A DNA stretch of 64,000 nucleotides from Gemmatimonas sp. (lineage in GTDB: Bacteria; Gemmatimonadota; Gemmatimonadetes; Gemmatimonadales; Gemmatimonadaceae), in the NCBI GenBank assembly GCA_023910675.1, contig JAAVWC010000001.1, forward strand, positions 726,333 through 790,332. The letters run 5' to 3'. The translations under genes and the position numbers were made by a program. The notes under the pieces were generated by a model. The model did no database searches and was not told the origin of the DNA. It saw only the letters and a list, made by a program, of their open reading frames with translations. Below, piece by piece: positions 34,715-42,955 of this stretch (the first letter of the stretch is position 1; each line of letters starts with the position of its first letter).

Positions 34715-35164
34715 ATGACGCTCGATGCGTTCCTCAAAACCGCGCACGTACTCGGCGCGATTCTGTTCGTGGGGAATGTCATCGTCACCGGCGTATGGAG
34801 CGCGATCCTCTTTCGCGTGCGACACTCGCAAGATTTTCAACGCGCCGCCCGTGCCATCGTGATCACCGACTGGTGCTTCACCGTGGGGGGCGGCGCGCTG
34901 CTTACCATGAGTGGTGTGGCGCTCGCCATGCGGCGCGGCGTACCGCTCTGGGAGACGGTGTGGATTCGTCAGGCCATTGTGGCGTTGGCGATTTCCACGA
35001 TGATGTGGCTCGTCGTGCTCGTGCCGGCACAGCGTGTGATGGTGCGCGGTGGGCTCACCGATGCCGAGCTGGTGCGCGCGTATTCGCGTTGGAACGTCGT
35101 GGGGTGGCTCGCTACCGTGCCTTTGGTATACGCCGTGTGGTGCATGGTGGCCAAGCCGGTGTGA
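34715..35164 (+). CDS. DUF2269-type membrane protein
   Basis: 149 residues with four predicted helices: residues ~8-32 (T-A-H-V-L-G-A-I-L-F-V-G-N), ~52-72, ~83-103 and ~124-145. The L-K-x-x-H-V-L-G-A-I opening is characteristic of the DUF2269/CopD-like family, whose function is unsettled. Twelve bases after the DUF1080 stop, so possibly co-transcribed. Confidence 0.7.
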   Translation: MTLDAFLKTAHVLGAILFVGNVIVTGVWSAILFRVRHSQDFQRAARAIVITDWCFTVGGGALLTMSGVALAMRRGVPLWETVWIRQAIVALAISTMMWLVVLVPAQRVMVRGGLTDAELVRAYSRWNVVGWLATVPLVYAVWCMVAKPV

Positions 35165-35218
35165 TTGCTGATTGGCTGGGTTGAGTCGGAACTGATCACA
35201 CGAAGGCAACCAAAGGCG

Positions 35219-35866
35219 TCAGCCGCGCCGATTCGGCCCGCGCGGCACTTTGGGCGGCCCGCCTGATGCAACCGCCGCGTCACGCGCGGCTTTGCGGCCA
35301 AAGAGCACGCCATGCACGCGGCGCGTGAAGAACACGAACAGCAGCAGGACCGCGACCAACGTCACGATTGGCAGAAAAATCGCGAGCACGCTGGTGACCA
35401 CGGCACTCACCAGCTCGAGCGTGCTTACCACGGGGTTGCCCACGCCGCCGGTGAGCGTGGTGCTCTTGAAGCGCGTGAACACCGTCGCGCCCTGCGTCAC
35501 GCCCGCAGCACCGCCGGCCAGCAGCACGGCGCTCCACTTGAGCACCGGCGGCAGGTCCACCACGACACTCGCGGCCGCGAGCATGCCCGCCAGCATCGCC
35601 GCCGGGGTGGCGACGAGGTCGAGGAGCTGATCGAGCCACGGCACCGAATACGCACCCACCTCGAGGATGGTGGCAGTGCCGAGCGCGGCCAGCGCCGGCG
35701 TGGTCGCAATCCACTCGAAGCCCGGCGACAGGGTCAGGACCCCCGACTTGGCGGCGATGGCCGCCGCGAGCAGGGGGACGAACACCCGGAAACCGGCCGC
35801 CGAGGCCAGACCGAAGCCCACGGCGATCCCCAGTAGGGCGTTGGCCGTTACAGGAAAGGAATCCAT
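35219..35866 (-). CDS. DUF4126 membrane protein
   Basis: 215 residues, hydrophobic with about five helices. G-F-G-L-A-S-A-A-G-F-R-V-F-V-P-L-L near the start and E-V-G-A-Y-S-V-P-W-L-D-Q-L-L-D in the middle are DUF4126 signatures. The basic, proline-rich tail is likely cytoplasmic. Convergent with the DUF2269-like gene, 54 bases apart; no clear terminator hairpin is seen. Confidence 0.75.
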   Translation of the reverse strand: MDSFPVTANALLGIAVGFGLASAAGFRVFVPLLAAAIAAKSGVLTLSPGFEWIATTPALAALGTATILEVGAYSVPWLDQLLDLVATPAAMLAGMLAAASVVVDLPPVLKWSAVLLAGGAAGVTQGATVFTRFKSTTLTGGVGNPVVSTLELVSAVVTSVLAIFLPIVTLVAVLLLFVFFTRRVHGVLFGRKAARDAAVASGGPPKVPRGPNRRG

Positions 35867-35925
35867 AGGGTGAGAAATAGCGACTTCCCGTTCCGTCGGC
35901 GAACGCCGAGCGCTACCCTGAAGGT

Positions 35926-36462
35926 ATGTCCCGCGTCCTGATCTGGCTGTTCTTCGCCACGCTGTCGCTCATTCTCCAGCTGCAGCTGCGCGGCCTCGAC
36001 GGGCCGCTGTCGGCGGTTACCCCCGGGGGGATCGTGGCGTACGAGCTGGCCTTCACGGCCGAGCGCGCCAAGGCCATTCTGGACGTGTGGCGCACGGCCG
36101 GTGTGACGGAGCAGGCGCGGGTGAGTCTGGGTGTCGACGTGGGGTTCCTGCTGGTGTATCCCTGGTTCTTCTGGTGGAGCGTGCGCGTGCTGCGCACGCC
36201 GCGCTTCGTGCTCCCGGGCAGCACCCTGCACCGTATGGGCGGTGCGCTGGGCGGCGGCGTCCTGGCGTGCATCCCCCTCGACGCGTTCGAAAACTGGTGC
36301 CTCTGGCGCATGATCGAAGAGGGCCCGTCGCCATCGCTGGCGGCCCTTGCCGGAATGGCGGCCAGTCTCAAGTTCCTGCTCGTGCTCTGCACGGCGTTGT
36401 GGTGTCTCATCGCGCTGTCGCGACGCTTCGCCAACTCCTCCTCTTCCCGAACGCCGACATAA
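35926..36462 (+). CDS. Small membrane protein
   Basis: 178 residues with four or five hydrophobic stretches (start V-L-I-W-L-F-F-A-T-L-S-L-I-L; V-G-F-L-L-V-Y-P-W-F-F-W-W-S; G-G-A-L-G-G-G-V-L-A; F-L-L-V-L-C-T-A-L-W). I do not recognise a family with certainty. Two bases separate its stop from the next gene, so the two are an operon; divergent from DUF4126. Confidence 0.6.
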   Translation: MSRVLIWLFFATLSLILQLQLRGLDGPLSAVTPGGIVAYELAFTAERAKAILDVWRTAGVTEQARVSLGVDVGFLLVYPWFFWWSVRVLRTPRFVLPGSTLHRMGGALGGGVLACIPLDAFENWCLWRMIEEGPSPSLAALAGMAASLKFLLVLCTALWCLIALSRRFANSSSSRTPT

Positions 36463-36464
36463 TC

Positions 36465-36896
36465 ATGGCTGGTGGCCCCGGACTGGGTGGCATTGCCGCC
36501 CGCACGCTCGCCGCATTGGTGCTCGTGTTCGCCACGTACAACCCCGAGCGGGTGTCGTACTTCCATTGGGCCATCGCGCCGCTGCGCTCCGGCGAGGCCA
36601 CGAGCGGCCCGGCTTCGCTCAAGTTCCTCCTTGGCATCGCGTTGCTTGGCGGCTGGGCGGTGTTCCTCAACGCGACGCGACGCTCCATCGGCGTCGGTGG
36701 CGCGCTGCTGGTTCTCGCCATTTCCGGCGGCCTCGTGTGGCTGCTTATCGACTTCGGTATCGTCAGCGCCGGCTCGGCGCGCGGCATTTCGTACGTCGTG
36801 CTCGTGTGCACTGCGCTGCTGCTGGCCGTGGGCATGAGCTGGTCGCACCTGTCACGCAAGTTGAGTGGACAGGTGGACATGGACGCGACCGACTGA
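36465..36896 (+). CDS. Four-helix membrane protein, DUF6524-like
   Basis: 143 residues from ATG 36465 (MAGGPGLGGIAA). Four hydrophobic helices. The segment T-Y-N-P-E-R-V-S-Y-F-H-W, then A-S-L-K-F-L-L-G-I-A, recalls the DUF6524 family of small inner-membrane proteins. Function unknown. Overlapping translation context with the gene before it (start 3 bases after its stop). Confidence 0.6.
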   Translation: MAGGPGLGGIAARTLAALVLVFATYNPERVSYFHWAIAPLRSGEATSGPASLKFLLGIALLGGWAVFLNATRRSIGVGGALLVLAISGGLVWLLIDFGIVSAGSARGISYVVLVCTALLLAVGMSWSHLSRKLSGQVDMDATD

Positions 36897-36975
36897 AAGG
36901 TTCGGGGCGCGTGTTGAACGGAAGGTGATGGGAAGGTGATGGGAACGTGCGCGACGCGGGTACCGTTTCGCTCCC

Positions 36976-38544
36976 GTGTCCGCCTTGACTCTTGCCTTCG
37001 TAGCGCCGTGGGAATGCTCGCGCGCCGTCGCCAACATCCCGCGTGAGCCGCGTGAGGATGTCGTCGTTGTGCTGCTCGAGTCCGTAGCGAAGGGCGCGTC
37101 GCTTCCGTGGCACCGGCAGAAGCTCGTCCTCATTCTGTCGGCCATGCGGCACTTCGCGGCGTCACTCGAGGCGGCAGGGTATCGCGTGGTGCAGCGCAAT
37201 GCGCCCACCTACGCCGAAGGACTCGCGGCACTCGCACGGGAACTCGGTGCCACGCGCGTCGTCGCGACTGAAGGGCGCGAACAGGACATGGTGGATGAGC
37301 TCGACCGCGCGCGCGTGCTGTTGCGTGAGACGGGCGTGTCGCTCGTGTTGCGCGAGGATCGCGGCTTTCTCGCCACGCGCGAAGAGTTTACTACGTGGGC
37401 GCGCGGCCGCAAGGAATACCGGATGGAATGGTTCTATCGGGAGATGCGGCGCAAGCATGGCATTCTCATGGAACCCGACGGAACGCCGAGTGGTGGCGAG
37501 TGGAACTTCGACGCCGACAACCGCAAACCGTGGCCGAAGAATCGCCCGGTGCCACCGGTGTGGCGCGTGGAGCCCGATACCGTCACGCGCGAGCAGATGG
37601 AGCGCGTGCGCACATGGAAGCAGCGCTGGGGATCGGTTGACTCCTTCGGCTTGCCGGTCACGCGCGCCGAGGCAAAATCGTGGCTCGAACGTTTTGTCAT
37701 CGAGCGTCTGCCCGAGTTCGGCCCGTACGAAGACGCGCTCGTCCACGGCGCACCCGATCTGCTCCACTCGACGTTGTCGAGCATCATCAACGTGGGGTTG
37801 TTGCACCCGCTCGAGGTGGTGAAGCGCGCCGAGCGTGCGTATCGCGAAGGGCTGGTGCCCATTGCGAGTGCGGAAGGGTTCATTCGCCAGATTCTCGGCT
37901 GGCGCGAGTACATTCGCGGTATGTACTGGCAGCTCATGCCGGGGCTGCGCACGGCCAACGCCCTCGGTGCGCCGTTGCCACTCCCCATGTGGTTCTGGGC
38001 GCCAGATGGCGAAGCGTACAATGGGGCGTCCCATGGCGCGTGCGAAATGCGCTGTCTCAACGACACCATCGCTCAGGTGCGCGACTTCGGTCGTACGCAT
38101 CACATTGGACGCCTGATGATCCAGTGCAACTTCGCCACCATGCTGGGGGTGGAACCGGCGGCGCTGTCGCGCTGGTATTGGGCCGGCTTCACCGACGCGT
38201 ACGAGTGGGTCGAGCTGCCGAACGTGGCCGGCATGGGCACGTGGGGGGACGGTGGTGCCCTCGCGAGCAAACCGTACGTCGCGAGTGGGGCCTACGTGAA
38301 CCGCATGAGCAATTACTGCGGCCCATGTCGCTACGACGTGAAGCAACGCACGGGCCCAGACGCGTGCCCCATGAATTTCCTGTACTGGGACTTCATGGCC
38401 CGTCACTGCGAGCGCTTCGCCAAGCATCCGCGCATGCGCATGATGACCAAACACCTCGACGGCATGGCCGACACGGAGCTGGTCCAGCTCCGGCGTCGGG
38501 CGGACGAATTCCGGGAGTCGCTTTCGTACGATCGGGAGACGTGA
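36976..38544 (+). CDS. phrB: 4Fe-4S photolyase/cryptochrome (FeS-BCP, PhrB type)
   Basis: 522 residues of the PhrB-like, deoxyribodipyrimidine photolyase-related family that repairs (6-4) photoproducts in the light. N-terminal alpha/beta domain with L-E-S-V-A-K-G. The helical FAD domain holds G-F-I-R-Q-I-L-G-W-R-E-Y-I-R-G, N-F-A-T-M-L-G and V-E-L-P-N-V-A-G-M-G-T-W. The four iron-sulfur cysteines are visible as M-R-C-L-N-D, N-Y-C-G-P-C-R-Y and A-C-P-M-N-F. Its last 429 bp are duplicated at 42475-42893. FAD and a lumazine-type antenna are the expected cofactors. Confidence 0.92.
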   Translation: MSALTLAFVAPWECSRAVANIPREPREDVVVVLLESVAKGASLPWHRQKLVLILSAMRHFAASLEAAGYRVVQRNAPTYAEGLAALARELGATRVVATEGREQDMVDELDRARVLLRETGVSLVLREDRGFLATREEFTTWARGRKEYRMEWFYREMRRKHGILMEPDGTPSGGEWNFDADNRKPWPKNRPVPPVWRVEPDTVTREQMERVRTWKQRWGSVDSFGLPVTRAEAKSWLERFVIERLPEFGPYEDALVHGAPDLLHSTLSSIINVGLLHPLEVVKRAERAYREGLVPIASAEGFIRQILGWREYIRGMYWQLMPGLRTANALGAPLPLPMWFWAPDGEAYNGASHGACEMRCLNDTIAQVRDFGRTHHIGRLMIQCNFATMLGVEPAALSRWYWAGFTDAYEWVELPNVAGMGTWGDGGALASKPYVASGAYVNRMSNYCGPCRYDVKQRTGPDACPMNFLYWDFMARHCERFAKHPRMRMMTKHLDGMADTELVQLRRRADEFRESLSYDRET

Positions 38545-38579
38545 GACTGGTGCGCGCGAGACGCCTCGGGTGACGCCGG
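38116..38579. repeat. Direct repeat L: photolyase 3' end and spacer (first copy)
   Basis: From ATGATCCAG in the photolyase gene to GGGTGACGCC after its stop. The second copy is 42475-42955, which differs by scattered substitutions (for example CCACCATG versus CGACCATG) and by about 31 extra bases of GAGACGTGAGACGCG-type repeats after the stop. The two copies flank a 3.9-kb foreign block. Confidence 0.92.
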
Positions 38580-38709
38580 TGTGCCCCCCGCCGACGCACG
38601 CGCGCACTGCGAGCTATCGCGCGCTCTGCTCCCTCCTCGCCGCGACCGGGGCGTCTCCCACACACCGAACCCCGCGCGGTCGCGACGCAACCCAACTCAA
38701 CAAAAGAAG

Positions 38710-38801
38710 CGCGAACGCTGGCTTCTGTTGCGAGCGGACCGCCCGATGCTTCGCGCTTCGCGGATCGTCGGTCCGCTCGTCTTCAGCAAGCATCGTTAGG
38801 C
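38710..38801 (-). repeat. attC site J, at a secondary integration point
   Basis: A 92-bp site nearly identical to attC C: AACGCTGGCTTCTGTTGCG at the left, CTTCAGCAAGCATCGTTAGGC at the right, central GCGGACCG ... CGGTCCGC. On the minus strand R'' is perfect (GCCTAAC), but the R' box reads GCGTTCGCGC rather than GCGTTAGGC. The bases after GTT match the spacer upstream of the UvrC-like gene (GCGTTTGCGC, minus strand, around 43400). This is the junction expected when a cassette inserts at a non-attI GTT site. Confidence 0.75.
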
Positions 38802-38810
38802 CCGCGAAAC

Positions 38811-38965
38811 CGGACGTTGCGTCGGAATGGCCCGTCACGCAACGGAACGGTGACAGTCCATGCCCGAGTCGGACGTATGCTCGGCGCTCCTCGGTGCCGG
38901 AGCGCGCGTGCCCGACACGGCGCCGGCGGCGCGTGGGGTCGACCACCCCCGACGGCCCCAGGTGT
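38811..38965 (+). mobile_element. Left-end fragment of an IS91-like element
   Basis: About 155 bp homologous (~80-85% by eye) to 1437-1590, including the transposase start region (GTATGCTCGGCGCTCCTCGG). It breaks off at GTGTCGCCA before any catalytic motif. As at 1.4 kb it follows an attC after about 10 bases. No oriIS end is found in this block. Confidence 0.75.
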
Positions 38966-39140
38966 CGCCACTGTTAAGGAGCAGGACGAGCGCGACGCGC
39001 GGTTCTACGTGTGCCGCTGCGACACGCGGAAGTGCCGCGGGACGCTCATGGAGCCCAGTCCGGAGCGGCCGCCGCGGCCGCGCAGCCGTAAGGTGATCCG
39101 GCGCTGGCACGCCACCCACCGGGAGGCGGTGGGCGGGTAG
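38966..39140 (+). pseudogene. 3' fragment of a SET-domain protein
   Basis: About 57 codons continue the broken IS91 frame and read D-A-R-F-Y-V-C-R-C-D-T-R-K-C-R-G-T-L-M-E-P, followed by a basic tail to TAG 39138-39140. The C-x-C-x4-C-R-G-T pattern is the post-SET zinc motif at the end of bacterial SET-domain methyltransferases. The catalytic SET domain is missing, so this is a fused remnant. Confidence 0.55.
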
Positions 39141-39216
39141 CGCGCTGGGCGTGGCGGGGTGCCGCGCCCCAGCGGTCCGCGCACGCCGGCGCGCGTGGCC
39201 GGCACGCCCGGGGGCC

Positions 39217-39465
39217 TCAGGCGACGACGCGCGCCCCGAAGCCGGCGGCGGCGAGCACGGCGCGCGCACGGTCGGCGTCCCGCGGCTCCACGCCGAGCGA
39301 GATGGCGGCCGGCCGGCCGAGCAGGCGATCGGCGAGGCGCCGGCGCCGCGGCAGCGCGTGCGCGGCCAGGCCGACCGCGCGCAGGGCGTCGGCGGCACGG
39401 GTCGCATCGGCCGGGGTGGACACCCGGGCAACGACCAAGAGCTGGCGGACCTCGGTGACGGGCAT
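39217..39465 (-). CDS. Small protein of unknown function
   Basis: 82 residues from ATG 39465. It has a V-R-Q-L-L-V-V-A-R-V strand and two helix-strand repeats (A-T-R-A-A-D-A-L-R-A-V-G-L-A-A-H; D-R-A-R-A-V-L-A-A-A-G-F-G-A-R-V-V-A), a layout like small ferredoxin-fold or DUF2007-like proteins. No firm family. It follows the propeller gene by 11 bases and is probably the last gene of the operon. Confidence 0.55.
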   Translation of the reverse strand: MPVTEVRQLLVVARVSTPADATRAADALRAVGLAAHALPRRRRLADRLLGRPAAISLGVEPRDADRARAVLAAAGFGARVVA

Positions 39466-39476
39466 GGCTGGGTTCC

Positions 39477-40592
39477 TCAGCGGCGGAAGAGGGCGAGCAG
39501 GGAATCCTCGGGCATCAGGAACACTTGGGGCACGGGCTCCATCGCCTCGACGAGCACGCCGACGCCGGGTCGGCTGTCGCGGAGCACGAAGGCGCCCGGT
39601 ATGCGGACGATGCGGCGGGGCTCCGTGAAGGGCATCACGAGCTCCGTGACGGAGGACTCGGCCGACTTGCCGAGGATGATCCGGGCGATGACCACGGTGT
39701 CGCGGGGGGCGGCGAGGCCCGCGGAGATGCGGGCGCCCTCCTTGACCGCGAGGGCGCGCTTGGTGGGCTCGAACGACGGCGGCGCGGGCGCGTCCCGGGC
39801 GTCGAGGGCGCGGAGGCGCGCCGGACCGGGCGTGCAGGGGATGGTGAGCACGCCCCGTTGCGCGCCCAGCTCGTGCCAGACGAAGAGGCTGTCTCGGCCG
39901 CGGACGGCCCCGTAGGGCCGGCCCATCGCGATAAAGTCGGCCGACAGGGCATCGGCGAAGGTCCACTGGGGCCCGGACGCGGCCGGCGCGGAGTCCAGGG
40001 CATGCAGCCACTCGCCGCGCCCGCCCGAGAAGTGAGGCCCGTACCCCATCCACGCCCCGCCGCAGGCATCGAGCACGGCGAGGGGAGAGATGCCGGTCGC
40101 GCGGAGCGTGCCGCGCAGCCGTCCCTCGAGGTCGAAAAGCTGGAAGCGCGACCCGCTCTCGGCCACGAGCACCCCCGAGTCGCCCGCAATGGCGATGGCC
40201 ACCGCGGTCTTGCTCTCGGCCGGCCCGCCGCCCTGCTCGAGGAAGGCCGCGTGCAGGAGGCCCTGGCGGTCGAACACTTTCACGTGCGGGGGCACGAGGT
40301 CGAGCACGACCAGGTGCGAGCCGCTCGCGGTCAGGCGGGCGCCGAGCACCACGCCCAGCATCGCGCGCTGCGACGTGTCGCCGTCGAGGCCGATGTGCAC
40401 GAGGTGCCGGGCGGGATCGGCGAAGCGCTCCGCCAGGTCCCGGGACGGGCGCGGCTCGCCGGCGCAGGCGGCCGCGAGCAGGGCGCACGCGGCCCGCACC
40501 GACCGGCCGACGGCGCGCGCGCGCGGGTGGCGGCCCCGGACCCGAGAGCCGCCGGCCACCCGCCGGCCACCCTCGGGGCAGGTTGGTGGCAT
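39477..40592 (-). CDS. Six-bladed beta-propeller lipoprotein
   Basis: 371 residues from ATG 40592, which overlaps the TGA of the upstream peptide gene (TGATG), so the two are translationally coupled. Basic N-terminus, then a lipobox-like L-L-A-A-A-C-A-G. The rest is repeated beta-strand blades with motifs V-K-V-F-D-R-Q-G-L-L, F-Q-L-F-D-L-E-G-R-L and a late A-S-G-P-Q-W-T-F-A. This matches the 6-bladed propeller (BF3164/NHL-like) family often encoded beside small secreted peptides in Bacteroidota. Longer upstream start rejected because it overlaps the peptide gene out of frame and lacks a signal. Confidence 0.72.
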   Translation of the reverse strand: MPPTCPEGGRRVAGGSRVRGRHPRARAVGRSVRAACALLAAACAGEPRPSRDLAERFADPARHLVHIGLDGDTSQRAMLGVVLGARLTASGSHLVVLDLVPPHVKVFDRQGLLHAAFLEQGGGPAESKTAVAIAIAGDSGVLVAESGSRFQLFDLEGRLRGTLRATGISPLAVLDACGGAWMGYGPHFSGGRGEWLHALDSAPAASGPQWTFADALSADFIAMGRPYGAVRGRDSLFVWHELGAQRGVLTIPCTPGPARLRALDARDAPAPPSFEPTKRALAVKEGARISAGLAAPRDTVVIARIILGKSAESSVTELVMPFTEPRRIVRIPGAFVLRDSRPGVGVLVEAMEPVPQVFLMPEDSLLALFRR

Positions 40593-40801
40593 CAGTAGAA
40601 GCAGAGAATCATGCCGTCTATGTTCGTGCAGCCATCGTACAGGTGGAGGTGGCCGTGGTGACCCACCACCGGGCCGAACGTCTTCATGCACTGCCAGAAG
40701 CACCCGCCCGCCGCCTCCGCCTGCGCGGGCGACGGGAGCGTCGCCACCGCCGCGAGTGCCGCGCCCATGGCCACCGTCCGTACTATCCGCCTGCTGTTCA
40801 T
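40592..40801 (-). CDS. Secreted four-cysteine small peptide
   Basis: 69 residues, too short for most gene callers. Strong AGGAGG ribosome site ahead of ATG 40801. Residues 1-27 form a signal peptide (S-P-A-Q-A cleavage). The mature part of ~42 residues has Cys34, Cys38, Cys58 and Cys67, a His-rich H-H-G-H-L-H-L loop and ends C-F-Y. The spacing suggests two disulfides. It lies between a thioredoxin-like lipoprotein (2-base gap) and a propeller lipoprotein (overlapping). No known family recognised; comparable to NVEALA-type peptides of Bacteroidota only in context. Confidence 0.65.
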   Translation of the reverse strand: MNSRRIVRTVAMGAALAAVATLPSPAQAEAAGGCFWQCMKTFGPVVGHHGHLHLYDGCTNIDGMILCFY

Positions 40802-40803
40802 TG

Positions 40804-41328
40804 CTACCTCCTGACTGGGAATGATGTGGGGGACTGCAGCGCTGGCGCCCCGGATGCGGGGGCCGGCGAGACCATGATCACATGGTCCATCTCGGCCGAC
40901 CGGAACGGCGCGAGGCGCTGCTGCTCGCGCCCGGCGCGGTCGAGCAGCACGAGGGTGGGGATCTCGCGGACGCGGAATGCCTCGAACAAGTTGCGCGCGG
41001 AGTCCAGCACGACCAGCCCGGGAGCGCCGATCAGCCGGGCATACTGGGCCGCGGCCAGCCCGCCGTTCCCCAGCACCAGGCGGTAGGCGGCGCCGGCGCG
41101 CCCGAAACCCTCGCGCAGCCCGGCGTAGCGCGAGGCCCCGACCCGGCAGGTCGGGCACTCGGCCGTGATGAAGAGCACCGCGACCATGCTGTCGCGTGCC
41201 ACGATGCGGGTGCTGTCCCCGCCCGCAGTGGGAAACCACGCGGCTGCTGCCTCGGCACCCCGCCGCGCCGGGTCGGCCTGACACGCGGCCAGCAGGACGA
41301 GCAGCAACGGGAGTCTGTGCATGCACAT
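40804..41328 (-). CDS. Thioredoxin-like lipoprotein with CPTC active site
   Basis: 174 residues. Lipobox L-L-A-A-C (Cys16). Thioredoxin-type fold with V-A-V-L-F-I-T-A-E-C58-P-T-C61, a helix R-Y-A-G-L-R-E-G-F, and the cis-Pro loop V-R-E-I-P-T-L-V-L-L-D. Faces the periplasm and would reduce or form disulfides; the neighbouring four-Cys peptide is an obvious candidate substrate (inference). First gene of the unit; the 5' end abuts ~80 bases of AT-richer DNA with possible promoter elements (TTGTGTCGAAC region). Confidence 0.78.
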   Translation of the reverse strand: MCMHRLPLLLVLLAACQADPARRGAEAAAAWFPTAGGDSTRIVARDSMVAVLFITAECPTCRVGASRYAGLREGFGRAGAAYRLVLGNGGLAAAQYARLIGAPGLVVLDSARNLFEAFRVREIPTLVLLDRAGREQQRLAPFRSAEMDHVIMVSPAPASGAPALQSPTSFPVRR

Positions 41329-41420
41329 TCATCAATACCGGGGGAGGGAGCTCAGAAAACCGAACACACTCTACTTGTGTCGAACGTCAATTTTGATTTT
41401 TGTTCGAACTAGCCGATTCG

Positions 41421-42474
41421 TCAAGCCCCCCGGGCCGGGCCGGCCCGCGCCCCCGCAGCACGGCCAGCGGCACCCAGGCTCGTCAGCGTGCTCGCCGTGA
41501 TCAGCACGATCATCGCCGAGCGGTCGAGCGCGGCGCGCAGCAGCGGCGGCGCCGAGAGGCCGGCGCGCGCGCCGAGCCGGACGTTCGCCCGCCGCCGCTC
41601 CAGCGCGGCGTCCACCAGAAGGATCGCCTGGTTCACCGCCAGCCCGACCACCAGGATCACCCCATCCGCGGCCTCCCGCGTGAACGCCGTCCCGGTGGTC
41701 CAGAACGCCGCCATCACCCCCGCCAGCGCCAGTGGGAGCGACAGGAACACCATCGCCGCCGCCCACGCGGAGTCGAACCCCAGCGCCACGCTGAGCAGCA
41801 CGAGCGCGATGCCGAGCGCCAGCGTGCACAGCCCCCGCGCGTGCTCGTCGTCCTCCAGGCGGCCGCCGGTCCAGTCCTCCACGCGGAAGCCCGCGGGGAC
41901 GCGGATCGCGGCGACGAAGGCGTCGTGCGTGCGCTGCGCCAATCGGTTGGGGCCGTGGAAGCCGCAGACCACCTCGCGCACGTACTGCTGGTCCTCCCGC
42001 ACCACCAGCGACAGCCCCACGCGCTCCGCCACGGCGGCGAGCGAGGCGAGGCGAGGCGCCCCGGCGCGCCCCGCGGGTTGGGGACGAGCACGTCGCGCAG
42101 CTCGTCGAGCGAGCGGTCACGCGCGCCGGCGGCCTTCACCTCGACGGGCAGCTCCTCGCCGCCGATCACGACCAGCTGCCGCCCCACCGCCCCCCGCACC
42201 TCGCGCGCGCCGGCGCGCGAGCAGTCGGCCGCGGTGAGCCCGTAGCGCGCGAGCAGGGGCCGGTCCGGCTGGAGCGTGATGGCGAACGCGCCGCTGGGGG
42301 CGCCCCAGAAGCCACCGGCGGTGATCGCCACGTCGCGCACGCGCGGGATGGCCGACAGCCGCCGTGTCAGGTCTGCGGCGACCGCCTGCACGCCCTCGAA
42401 CGAGGAGCCGTAGACCCGCAGGCGGAACTGGGCGCTGCTCACGCTGCCGAACCCGCTCGTGAAAATGATCCAGT
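41421..42474 (-). pseudogene. RND efflux transporter fragment, frameshifted and truncated
   Basis: Reading on the minus strand from the photolyase junction at 42474: F-R-L-R-V-Y-G-S-S-F-E-G-V and D-V-A-I-T-A-G (porter domain), then after a frame change near 42040-42060 the transmembrane half: L-G-I-A-L-V-L-L-S-V-A-L-G-F, P-L-A-L-A-G-V, G-V-I-L-V-V-G-L-A-V-N-Q-A-I-L-L-V-D. These are AcrB/CzcA-type RND blocks. The N-terminal ~60% is gone and the end is at 41421. No longer functional. Confidence 0.8.
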
Positions 42475-42955
42475 GCAACTTCGCGACCATGCTGGGGGTG
42501 GAGCCGGCGGCGCTGTCACGCTGGTATTGGGCCGGCTTCACTGACGCGTACGAGTGGGTCGAGCTCCCGAACGTGGCCGGCATGGGCACGTGGGGGGACG
42601 GTGGTGCCCTCGCGAGTAAACCGTACGTCGCGAGTGGGGCCTACGTGAACCGCATGAGCAATTACTGCGGCCCATGTCGCTACGACGTGAAGCAACGGAC
42701 GGGCCCAGACGCTTGCCCCATGAATTTCCTGTACTGGGACTTCATGGCCCGTCACCGCGAGCGCTTCGCCAAGCATCCGCGCATGCGCATGATGACCAAA
42801 CACCTCGACGGCATGGCCGACACGGAGCTGGTCCAGCTCCGGCGTCGGGCGGACGAATTCCGGGAGTCGCTTTCGTACGATCGGGAGACGTGAGACGCGA
42901 GACGTGAGACGCGTGTGCGCGAGACTGGTGCGCGCGAGACGCCTCGGGTGACGCC
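42475..42955 (+). repeat. Direct repeat R: photolyase 3' end and spacer (second copy)
   Basis: Carries the last ~140 photolyase codons (M-I-Q-C-N-F-A-T-M-L-G to S-Y-D-R-E-T) in an open frame up to TGA 42891-42893, fused at its left to the RND fragment. It lacks the antenna and most of the FAD domain, so it is a pseudogene. It keeps two of the Fe-S cysteine clusters. See 38116-38579. Confidence 0.92.
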
